Shown here in pieces: positions 1 through 6,654 of a stretch of 6,755 nucleotides of DNA. Both the position numbers and the translations under genes were made by a program. The stretch is from positions 1-6,755 of the forward strand of contig VGPP01000092.1 in assembly GCA_016882585.1 (NCBI GenBank), read 5' to 3'. Under the pieces are notes generated by a model. That model had not been told where the DNA came from. It made no database searches and saw only the letters and a list, made by a program, of their open reading frames with translations. The DNA comes from Cyanobacteria bacterium M_surface_7_m2_037 (GTDB lineage Bacteria; Cyanobacteriota; Cyanobacteriia; PCC-6307; Cyanobiaceae). How positions within the stretch are numbered: position 1 is the first letter of the stretch; each line of letters starts with the position of its first letter.

Positions 1-1061
1 AAGTGGCCGAGGTCTACAACGAAACCTTCCCGAGCCTGCAGGCCGTTTCCCAGATCGGTTTGTTTGCTCTGCTCTTCCTCACTGGCCTGGAGAGCGAACT
101 CGATGAATTGGTGGCCGTGGGCGTTCAGGCCACCACCGTGGCGGTCGCGGGTGTGGTGCTTCCCTTCGCGCTGGGCACCGCCGGCCTCTATTACCTCTTC
201 CATGTGCCGCTGATTCCGGCTGTGTTCGCTGGTGCAGCGATGACAGCCACCTCAATTGGCATCACCGCCAGCGTGTTTGGCGAGCTCAAGTGGCTCAAGC
301 GCAAAGAGGGCCAGATCGTGATCGGCGCTGCCGTGCTCGACGACATCCTCGGCATCGTGATCCTGGCTGTTGTTGTGGCGATCGTGGGCGGCGGCAGCTT
401 CAGCATCGGCCCGGTGATCAAGCTCGGCCTGGCGGCCGTGGCGTTTGTGGCGGTGGCTTTGGTGCTGAGTCGCAAAGCTGCCCCAGCGTTTGATTGGGTC
501 GTGGATCAGCTCAAGGCTCCTGGTGATGTGGCCGTGGCCAGCTTTGTGGTGCTCACCCTCTGCTGTTTTGCAGCCCAGGCCATCGGCTTGGAAGCAGCCC
601 TGGGAGCTTTCGCTGCAGGCTTGATTCTCAGTGCTTCCAAGCACACCCACGACATTGATGCTGCTGTGAAGCCGCTGGTGGCTTTGTTCGCCACCGTGTT
701 CTTCGTGTTGATCGGTACCGGGATGGATCTCTCGGTGCTGAACCCCTTCGATCCCGCCAACCGTGAGGGGTTGATTGTGGCGGCCTTCCTGCTCGTGGTG
801 GCCATGCTGGGCAAAGTGGCAGCCGGCTGGAGCTATATGAGCTCTGAGCCCACCAATCGTTTGGTGGTGGGGCTGGGCATGATGCCCCGCGGTGAAGTGG
901 GTTTGATTTTCCTGGGGCTGGGTAGCCAGGCCGGCATCCTCTCTCCGGCGCTGGAAGCCGCCATCTTGTTGATGGTGATCGGCACCACGTTCCTGGCTCC
1001 GATCTTGCTGCGGGTGGTGATTCCTCCCACACCGGCTGTGGAACAAGCCGAGGCTGCTTAA
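1..1061 (+). CDS. CPA2-family Na+(K+)/H+ antiporter, 5' end cut by window
   Basis: This is a membrane antiporter of the monovalent cation:proton antiporter-2 family (KefB/NapA type, Na_H_Exchanger domain), which exchanges Na+ or K+ for H+ across the cytoplasmic or thylakoid membrane. The first complete codon is at 3, where 352 residues begin. About 50-60 N-terminal residues (the first one or two helices) are missing to the left, so the GTG at 3 is not taken as the start. Visible family marks are LLFLTGLES (residues 23-31), the ion-binding Asp-Asp pair at 113-114 (nt 339-344) typical of electrogenic antiporters, and PRGEVGLIF (295-303). Hydrophobic segments run through the whole length. The protein ends after the membrane domain, with no TrkA-N/RCK regulatory domain. 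The ion it carries cannot be read from sequence. It is the first visible gene of a four-gene run; the next gene begins 12 nt after its TAA. Confidence 0.9.
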   Translation, partial: VAEVYNETFPSLQAVSQIGLFALLFLTGLESELDELVAVGVQATTVAVAGVVLPFALGTAGLYYLFHVPLIPAVFAGAAMTATSIGITASVFGELKWLKRKEGQIVIGAAVLDDILGIVILAVVVAIVGGGSFSIGPVIKLGLAAVAFVAVALVLSRKAAPAFDWVVDQLKAPGDVAVASFVVLTLCCFAAQAIGLEAALGAFAAGLILSASKHTHDIDAAVKPLVALFATVFFVLIGTGMDLSVLNPFDPANREGLIVAAFLLVVAMLGKVAAGWSYMSSEPTNRLVVGLGMMPRGEVGLIFLGLGSQAGILSPALEAAILLMVIGTTFLAPILLRVVIPPTPAVEQAEAA

Positions 1062-1073
1062 TCGCTGATCCCC

Positions 1074-1919
1074 GTGCAGGCATACAGCGGCCGTTGCATT
1101 GCTCTGGCCACCCAGCACGGCAAAGAGCGCGCGCTGGCTTTGCCCTTCCGCTGGGGTCTGCGCGCGGAGCTCGAGCTCTGCGCTGTTGACACAGATCAGT
1201 TGGGCACCTTCAGCGGTGAGATCCCGCGCCTCTCTGATGCGGCGGCCACCTGTGAGGCCAAGGCACGCCTCGGCATGCAAGCCAGTGGTTTGCCCTACGG
1301 CCTGGCCAGCGAGGCGAGCTTCGGCCCTCATCCGGCGATGCCGATGCTGCCGGTGGGGCAGGAACTGCTGGTGTTCGTGGATGCGGAGCGCGCGCTCTGT
1401 GTGATCGAGCAGCGGCTCGAGTGGCGCACCAACTACAGCCACACCATGCTGGAGCCCGATGGCGATCCAAGCTCCTGGCTGGCTCAGGTGCACTTCCCCT
1501 CCCACGCTGTGATCGCCCGTCCGGCGACGCTTCAGGCCGATGTCTTGTTCAAAGGGCTGCACGGCAACGCCGCCCTGGCTGAAGCCATCGCCACTTGCCG
1601 CGCCGCCGATCCAGAAGGGCGCGTTTGGCTGGAAACCGACATGCGGGCCCACTGCAATCCCACCCGCATGCGCTCGATTCGTCGCCTGGGTGTGGAGCTG
1701 GTGCGCAGGCTGCGCACCCCTTGCTCCGAGTGCGGCAGCCCTGGTTGGGGTTTGCTGGATACCAAGCCCGGCTTGCCTTGCCGTAATTGCGGCACGGCCA
1801 CCGAGCTCACCCTCAGCGAGATCTGGGGCTGCCCGCAGTGCGGTGCCCGCCGCGAGCAGCCCCGCCGGGATGGTCGGCTCCAGGCGGATCCCGGTCAGTG
1901 TCCGTGGTGCAATCCCTAG
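1074..1919 (+). CDS. DUF6671-like protein with four C-terminal CxxC pairs
   Basis: This is a soluble protein of 281 residues with no membrane segment or signal peptide. I recognise it from memory as resembling the DUF6671 family of unknown function, on the pattern of an N-terminal TQHGKE (13-18), DTDQLGTFSGEIPR (39-52), and ASEASFGPHP (78-87). The C-terminus carries four CxxC pairs, C217/C220, C236/C239, C253/C256 and C276/C279, which could make two zinc ribbons of the rubredoxin-knuckle type. Conserved acidic and His residues in the N-terminal half (DTDQ, FGPHP) suggest a possible active or metal-binding site, but no reaction can be named. The GTG start at 1074 is chosen because homologue-like sequence begins immediately (YSGRCIALATQHGKE) and because it lies 12 nt after the antiporter stop. 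No clear Shine-Dalgarno sequence is seen. The tight spacing between transporters suggests cotranscription. The family name is the uncertain part; the reading frame is secure. Confidence 0.8.
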   Translation: MQAYSGRCIALATQHGKERALALPFRWGLRAELELCAVDTDQLGTFSGEIPRLSDAAATCEAKARLGMQASGLPYGLASEASFGPHPAMPMLPVGQELLVFVDAERALCVIEQRLEWRTNYSHTMLEPDGDPSSWLAQVHFPSHAVIARPATLQADVLFKGLHGNAALAEAIATCRAADPEGRVWLETDMRAHCNPTRMRSIRRLGVELVRRLRTPCSECGSPGWGLLDTKPGLPCRNCGTATELTLSEIWGCPQCGARREQPRRDGRLQADPGQCPWCNP

Positions 1920-1968
1920 CCCGATCGCCCGAATCCGTCATCCTGGATCGAGCCGCCCACCAACGCTG

Positions 1969-3102
1969 ATGGTTCAGCCCACCAGCCTGGCTTACCTGGA
2001 GGCCGGGTTCGAGCGGGAGGCTCGCCTGGATGAGCCCTTTGTGGTGCTCACCGTTGCGGCCAGCCTGATTGCCACCCTCGGATTGCTGGCCGATAGCCCT
2101 GCGGTGGTGATCGGCGCGATGTTGATCGCGCCTTGGATCCTGCCGCTGCGCAGTGCCTCTTTCGCCATCGTGGAGGGGCGCCTTCCGCTGGTGGGGCGGT
2201 CGTTGCTCACCCTGGCGGTTGGTGTGGCCATCACCATGGCCCTTTCGGCGGGGTTGGGCTGGCTGGCTCGCCTGCCTGTGCTGGGTGATGAGGTGCTGCG
2301 CCGCACCACGCCCAACCTGCTGGATCTCGGCATCGCCCTGGTGGCCGGTTCGATTGCCACCTACGGGCGGTTGCGTCCGGAAGCGGTGTCGTCGATCGCG
2401 GGTACTGCGATCGCTGTGGCCCTGGTGCCGCCGGTGTGTGTGCTGGGTCTGCTGCTCTCGATCCAGCAGTGGGGCCCAGCGCGCGGGGCGGCGTTGCTGT
2501 TCGCCGCCAATTTGCTGGGCATCCTCTCGGGCGGACTGCTCACCTTGGTGGTGAGCCAGGCCAGCCTGCGGCAGCAGCTCTGGCGCAGCCGGATTGGTTT
2601 GGTGAGTTTGCTGCTCACCGGCTTGCTGCTGATTCCCCTCACCGGCAGCTTCCTCAGCCTGGTGAAGCAGGCCCAGCGCCGCCAGGCCCTGCAGCAGGTG
2701 GAGCGGGCGATCACCGAAAGCCTGCGGCAGCGCACCATCACCCTCGGCAAGGATTCCGAACTCACCGGTGTTTCGATCGATTGGACTCAAAACCCACCGC
2801 TGATCAAGGCGGCGGTGAGCGTGAGCCGGCCGAATCTGCCCACCTCCAAGCAGGTGGCCGCCGTTCAAGACTTCATCAATAAGCAGCAAGGCTTCAACTA
2901 CCGCCTGCTGGTGCAGCGGGTGTCGATCGATGTGATCGGTCCGGAAGCGGCACCCAATCCAGAACCGGTGAGCGCGGAGGAAGCCGCTCCCAATCCCAAG
3001 CCTCAGGCGCTGTCGCTTCCGCCGCCACCTCCATCTCCACCACCACCGATGCCGACCGATCAGCCCACGGCAGACAAAAAGCCGCCTCTAACCGAGAATT
3101 GA
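1969..3102 (+). CDS. DUF389 family membrane protein with proline-rich C-terminal tail
   Basis: This is an integral membrane protein of 377 residues in the DUF389 family (TIGR00341/TIGR00271-like), whose function is not established. The domain spans about residues 24-230. It has the family's hallmark GAMLIAPWILPL (49-60) and the GTAIAVALVPP stretch (145-155), with roughly six hydrophobic segments. A soluble part follows (about 235-325), with a charged helix at 234-255. The tail from 327 is low-complexity: AAPNPEP (327-333) is repeated as AAPNPKP (339-345), then comes a run of nine prolines broken by one serine (351-360). The frame is open further upstream, back to 1540, but that part overlaps the previous gene and has shadow-like composition. 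ATG 1969 gives the family start and leaves a 49-nt gap. The CaCA gene follows 19 nt downstream. A transport-related role is inferred only from membrane topology and neighbours. Confidence 0.88.
   Translation: MVQPTSLAYLEAGFEREARLDEPFVVLTVAASLIATLGLLADSPAVVIGAMLIAPWILPLRSASFAIVEGRLPLVGRSLLTLAVGVAITMALSAGLGWLARLPVLGDEVLRRTTPNLLDLGIALVAGSIATYGRLRPEAVSSIAGTAIAVALVPPVCVLGLLLSIQQWGPARGAALLFAANLLGILSGGLLTLVVSQASLRQQLWRSRIGLVSLLLTGLLLIPLTGSFLSLVKQAQRRQALQQVERAITESLRQRTITLGKDSELTGVSIDWTQNPPLIKAAVSVSRPNLPTSKQVAAVQDFINKQQGFNYRLLVQRVSIDVIGPEAAPNPEPVSAEEAAPNPKPQALSLPPPPPSPPPPMPTDQPTADKKPPLTEN
2407..2414. repeat. HIP1 palindrome GCGATCGC inside the DUF389 gene
   Basis: This is an exact HIP1 octamer in coding sequence, within the codons of the conserved GTAIAVALVPP stretch. 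It is consistent with a cyanobacterial genome; no function is implied. Confidence 0.8.
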
Positions 3103-3121
3103 GCCGTGTGTTGATCGCTAC

Positions 3122-4207
3122 ATGCCCTACGCCCTGAGTGCGTTTCAGATCGTCGCCGGCATCTTGCTCCTATTTGGTGGCGGCGAGTTGTTTGTGGCCG
3201 GTTCGGTTGCCCTGGCTGTGCTGCTCGGCATCCCGCAGATCGTGATCGGCCTCACGGTGGTGTCGCTGGGCACCAGCGCTCCGGAGTTGTTTGTAAGCCT
3301 CCTGTCCACCCTGCAAGGGGGGCCTGGTGGTGATGCGATTGCCGTCACCAATGTGGTGGGCTCCAACATTTTCAATGTGTTGGTGGTTCTCGGGGCCAGC
3401 GCCGTGGTGATGCCACTGCGGGTGAAGAGCCGCTTGGTGCGCCGTGATGTGCCGTTGCTGCTCGGGGTTTCGATGGCCACTTGGGGTATGGCCTCCGGCG
3501 GTCGGATCACCTGGATTGCTGGCCTGGCTCTGATCACGGGCACCGTGATCAATTTGGTGTGGGAGGCCCGCACCGCCTCAGAGGAGCCTGCTGAGGAGGC
3601 TGAGGCTCTGGAGACGGATGGCCGCTCAAGCGCTCCAGTGGCCGTCGCCAAGCTGGCCGCCGGGCTCGTTTTGCTGGTGCTCGGCTCGCAGGTGTTGGTG
3701 AAGGGGGCGATCACCGCTGCCCAGGGCCTTGGGGTGAGTGAAGCCGTCATCGGTCTCACGATCGTGTCGGCCGGCACGTCGATGCCGGAACTTGTGACAT
3801 CGCTGGTGGCGGCCTATCGGGGCAAGGCCGATCTCGCCATCGGCAATGTGGTGGGCAGCAACCTGCTCAACCAGCTGGTGATCCTGGGCCTGTGTGGCTT
3901 GGTGTCGGGAACCGACGGCTTGCAGGTGGATCCGCTGCTGATCACCCGCGACTTTCCGATCATGGTGGCCACCACCCTGGCCTGCCTGCCGATCTTCTGG
4001 AGTGGCGGGGTGATCAGCCGCCAGGAAGGCTGGGTTCTGCTCGGTTTGTATGTGCTCTACCTGGCGGAGCAGGTGCTGCACAGCACCGCTTCCTCAGGCC
4101 TCGATCAGTTCCGCTTTGTGGTGCTGGCTGCGGTGGTGCCGTTGGTGTTGGTGTTTGTGGCCTGGAATGCTCTCGAGTGGAGGCAGCGCAGACTCAAACA
4201 AGGCTGA
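3122..4207 (+). CDS. CaCA-family calcium/sodium (or Ca2+/H+) antiporter
   Basis: This is a 361-residue cation exchanger of the Ca2+:cation antiporter superfamily (YrbG/NCX type), which extrudes Ca2+ in exchange for Na+ or H+. Two inverted-topology halves are plain. The alpha-1 repeat has GLTVVSLGTSAPEL (43-56, acidic E55) and NVVGSNIFN (77-85). The alpha-2 repeat has GLTIVSAGTSMPEL (211-224, E223) and NVVGSNLLN (242-250). Both ion-coordinating glutamates are present. An acidic linker rich in Glu (about 153-166) joins the halves and is the likely cytosolic loop. The length is normal for a prokaryotic member, so it looks intact. ATG 3122 lies 19 nt after the DUF389 stop; no good Shine-Dalgarno sequence is seen, so translational coupling is possible. 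Its last 14 nt overlap the end of an opposite-strand small gene. The counter-ion cannot be decided from sequence. Confidence 0.93.
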   Translation: MPYALSAFQIVAGILLLFGGGELFVAGSVALAVLLGIPQIVIGLTVVSLGTSAPELFVSLLSTLQGGPGGDAIAVTNVVGSNIFNVLVVLGASAVVMPLRVKSRLVRRDVPLLLGVSMATWGMASGGRITWIAGLALITGTVINLVWEARTASEEPAEEAEALETDGRSSAPVAVAKLAAGLVLLVLGSQVLVKGAITAAQGLGVSEAVIGLTIVSAGTSMPELVTSLVAAYRGKADLAIGNVVGSNLLNQLVILGLCGLVSGTDGLQVDPLLITRDFPIMVATTLACLPIFWSGGVISRQEGWVLLGLYVLYLAEQVLHSTASSGLDQFRFVVLAAVVPLVLVFVAWNALEWRQRRLKQG

Positions 4208-4418
4208 GGCGTGCCACGTTCAGGCCAGCTTCCCTGGCATCACTGCAGAGGTGATCGCAGCTGTCGGCCTTGAGGCGCACGGTTCCTGAGCAGATCAGGT
4301 CCCAGGTGCTGGTTTCGAAGTGGGTCTGCAGCCAGAGCATGCCCATCACCGAACGGGGCATCAGCTGGAAGCTGTCGCCTGTGGCGGTGAGGCTCAGATC
4401 TGTGCCGTGGCGATCCAT
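4194..4418 (-). CDS. Small conserved-looking picocyanobacterial protein, function unknown
   Basis: This ORF encodes 74 residues with balanced composition, unlike the Arg/His/Pro-rich shadow frames elsewhere in the window. The core GDSFQLMPRSVMGMLWLQTH (14-33) looks like a folded domain, and I have the impression of similar small proteins in marine Synechococcus, although I cannot verify this. Three cysteines sit at 43, 54 and 58. No membrane helix or signal peptide is evident. The start codon (4416-4418) lies just below a terminator-like hairpin. On the minus strand the hairpin's 3' arm supplies GGAGG at 4433-4437, 14 nt before the ATG, which is longer than ideal for a Shine-Dalgarno sequence. 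The stop overlaps the 3' end of the convergent CaCA gene by 14 nt. It is either an independent short gene or a read-through partner of the upstream DUF4278 gene. Confidence 0.65.
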   Translation of the reverse strand: MDRHGTDLSLTATGDSFQLMPRSVMGMLWLQTHFETSTWDLICSGTVRLKADSCDHLCSDAREAGLNVARLSLV

Positions 4419-4426
4419 GACCCAAC

Positions 4427-4455
4427 AAAAAACCTCCCCCCATTGGAGGGGGAGG
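4427..4455 (-). terminator. Rho-independent terminator after the DUF4278 gene
   Basis: On the minus strand an 8-bp perfect stem (CCTCCCCC/GGGGGAGG, 4448-4455 with 4433-4440) closes a 7-nt loop. It is followed directly by six T residues (complement of 4427-4432). It lies 67 nt beyond the DUF4278 stop codon, so it should end that transcript. The 3' arm contains GGAGG and sits just upstream of the ATG at 4418. No equivalent T-run follows it in the + direction. Confidence 0.8.
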
Positions 4456-4522
4456 CGGCGTGGGCTGTCGTAGCAACAGCAACCGATTGGTGAATGGGCG
4501 GGTGAGCTGAGCGCTGGGAGGC

Positions 4523-4738
4523 TCAGCCTTGGTTCACCTGCTGGGCTGCCTCGGCCTGGCGGTGGTGGTAGGCATGGCCGCGGTACTGCAGTTCCACCTC
4601 GGTGTCCACCGGAGCGGCTTCATGGCGAAGGGGAGCGTCGTAGTGCTGACCGCGATAGGCGTGATCCACGGGCTGAGCGCTGGGCTGCTCGTGGGTGGCG
4701 TTGTCGTAGCTAACGCCGCGGTATTGAAGTTTGGTCAT
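4523..4738 (-). CDS. DUF4278 domain protein with three YRG motifs
   Basis: This is a small soluble protein of 71 residues belonging to the cyanobacterial DUF4278 family, whose function is unknown. The hallmark is a repeated Tyr-Arg-Gly motif: YRGVSYD at 6-12, YRGQHYD at 28-34 and YRGHAYHHR at 52-60. The remainder is hydrophilic, rich in Gln, His and Ala, with no membrane segment. The ATG at 4736-4738 is preceded on the minus strand by GAGG at 4747-4750, spaced 8 nt, which is a good ribosome-binding site and fixes the start. A 7-bp inverted repeat (4506-4512 with 4521-4527) overlaps the stop codon but lacks a T-run. The better terminator lies at 4427-4455. The gene runs divergently from amt, possibly with a 34-codon ORF (4813-4917) ahead of it. 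The opposite-strand hydrophobic frame over this region is a shadow. Confidence 0.85.
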   Translation of the reverse strand: MTKLQYRGVSYDNATHEQPSAQPVDHAYRGQHYDAPLRHEAAPVDTEVELQYRGHAYHHRQAEAAQQVNQG

Positions 4739-4812
4739 GGGATGGGCCTCGAAGGGTTGATGAGGGTCTGGTGTCAGACGGGTCCGCTTCGTAGGAAGGA
4801 GCGTTGCTTCGC

Positions 4813-4917
4813 CTAGCGGTGGGCTACTTCCGGTGAACCAGGGCCCAGGGGCGGTTCACCCAACGTTTTGTCCTTCTGAGCAAGTTTTACCGAATCAAGA
4901 CTGTTCATGGTGAACAT
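4813..4917 (-). CDS. Possible 34-residue micro-ORF divergent from amt
   Basis: On the minus strand an ATG (4915-4917) opens 34 codons ending in TAG at 4813-4815. A second in-frame ATG (4906-4908) would give 31 residues. AAAGGGG (4922-4928) stands 4 nt before the first ATG as a plausible though close Shine-Dalgarno sequence. The peptide reads MNSLDSVKLAQKDK after the second Met, then GEPPLGPGSPEVAHR. It is hydrophilic, natural in composition, and unlike the His/Arg/Gln-rich shadow that continues upstream in the same frame opposite amt. There is no membrane segment and no family that I recognise. The stop lies 74 nt before the DUF4278 start, so the two could share a transcript. The alternative is that this is simply the untranslated leader of the DUF4278 gene; an intergenic stretch can stay open for 34 codons by chance. 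Confidence 0.4.
   Translation of the reverse strand: MFTMNSLDSVKLAQKDKTLGEPPLGPGSPEVAHR
4832..4860. repeat. 8-bp perfect inverted repeat (GGTGAACC/GGTTCACC)
   Basis: GGTGAACC at 4832-4839 is matched by its reverse complement at 4853-4860 across a 13-nt spacer. It could form a hairpin in either transcript. No convincing T-run follows on either strand, so it is not called as a terminator. It lies inside the possible micro-ORF. The same octamer (as GGTTCACC) also occurs at 4531-4538 near the end of the DUF4278 gene. Confidence 0.6.
4902..4916. promoter_or_regulatory. Perfect dyad TGTTCA-N3-TGAACA, possible operator
   Basis: This is a 15-bp element with two perfect 6-bp inverted half-sites around TGG, located in the region between the minus-strand genes and amt. 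The size and symmetry are those of a dimeric repressor site, but the sequence matches no operator I can name (it is not NtcA, LexA, Fur or PhoB). It overlaps both candidate ATGs of the possible micro-ORF, so part of the pattern could be coding coincidence. Confidence 0.4.
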
Positions 4918-4946
4918 ATTGCCCCTTTCTTTACAAAACGATGGTT

Positions 4947-4966
4947 GCAAGTGTGCTTGCGCAAGC
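4947..4966. repeat. Overlapping inverted repeats, 12-bp palindrome
   Basis: GCAAG (4947-4951), CTTGC (4956-4960) and GCAAG (4961-4965) form two mutually exclusive pairings. The right-hand pair extends to a perfect 12-bp palindrome GCTTGCGCAAGC at 4955-4966. It lies about 50 bp upstream of the NtcA-like box of amt. It could be a protein-binding site; no known regulator consensus is recognised. Confidence 0.45.
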
Positions 4967-5015
4967 TTTTGTTCGGGGGATCCGTTGCGGCCCGGAATGG
5001 ACTGATGCGCCGTTT

Positions 5016-5058
5016 TGTAGCGGTGGTAACAATCCGCGTCCCCGCGATCGCGAATGAT
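5016..5058 (+). promoter_or_regulatory. NtcA-activated (class II) promoter of amt
   Basis: The box TGTA-N8-AACA (5016-5031) differs at one base from the extended NtcA consensus TGTA-N8-TACA. Counting from the GTA-N8-AAC core (5017-5030), exactly 22 nt separate it from AATGAT (5053-5058). That hexamer matches 4 of 6 bases of TATAAT. This is the spacing of NtcA-dependent promoters in cyanobacteria, where the NtcA site replaces the -35 element. Transcription would start near 5065, leaving a leader of about 39 nt before the amt ATG at 5104. NtcA, the global nitrogen regulator, would thus turn on ammonium uptake during nitrogen limitation. Confidence 0.65.
5044..5051. repeat. HIP1 palindrome GCGATCGC in the amt promoter
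   Basis: This is an exact copy of the highly iterated cyanobacterial octamer HIP1, within the 22-nt spacer between the NtcA-like box and the -10 element. A second copy in the window is at 2407-2414. Confidence 0.8.
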
Positions 5059-5103
5059 CTGTGGCTTATGGCGGATCCCCGCCATCACCAACCAGCGATT
5101 CTT

Positions 5104-6567
<1,464 letters not shown>

Positions 6568-6591
6568 TCGTCGGCTCCTGCTGACCTCTCC

Positions 6592-6615
6592 AGCCCGCCG
6601 CAAGGCGGGCTTTTT
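6592..6615 (+). terminator. Rho-independent terminator of amt
   Basis: An 8-bp perfect stem AGCCCGCC/GGCGGGCT (6592-6599 with 6604-6611) closed by a GCAA tetraloop is followed by TTTT (6612-6615; five consecutive T from 6611). It starts 25 nt after the amt stop codon. GNRA-type loops stabilise such hairpins. Confidence 0.9.
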
Positions 6616-6654
6616 GCTGTTCTGTCATCCAGAGGCCGTGTTGCCGGCATCGCC

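Noticed and set aside
252..1652. Long minus-strand open frame (466 codons) opposite the antiporter and DUF6671-like gene
   Set aside because: It is rich in His, Gln, Arg and Gly with no recognisable motif, and it lies opposite two well-supported genes, so it is a shadow of GC-rich codon usage.
1540..1968. Upstream extension of the DUF389 frame
   Set aside because: It overlaps the DUF6671-like gene in another frame and has Cys/Ala/Pro/Ser-rich shadow composition. The family-like sequence begins at ATG 1969.
1813..2889. Long minus-strand open frame opposite the DUF389 gene
   Set aside because: It has the same shadow composition (Gln/His/Arg-rich) and no family motif. The + strand carries clear DUF389 motifs.
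4506..4527. 7-bp inverted repeat overlapping the DUF4278 stop, considered as a terminator
   Set aside because: No T-run follows on the minus strand; the hairpin at 4427-4455 with T6 is far better.
4529..4816. Hydrophobic + strand frame of 95 codons opposite the DUF4278 gene
   Set aside because: It looks membrane-like only because it is antisense to a His/Gln/Tyr-rich protein. The minus strand has three YRG motifs, a good ribosome-binding site and a terminator.
4945..5103. Longer Amt start (from 4945, or ATG 5068)
   Set aside because: It includes the predicted NtcA promoter and transcription start region; the 5104 start matches the N-terminus I expect of picocyanobacterial Amt1.
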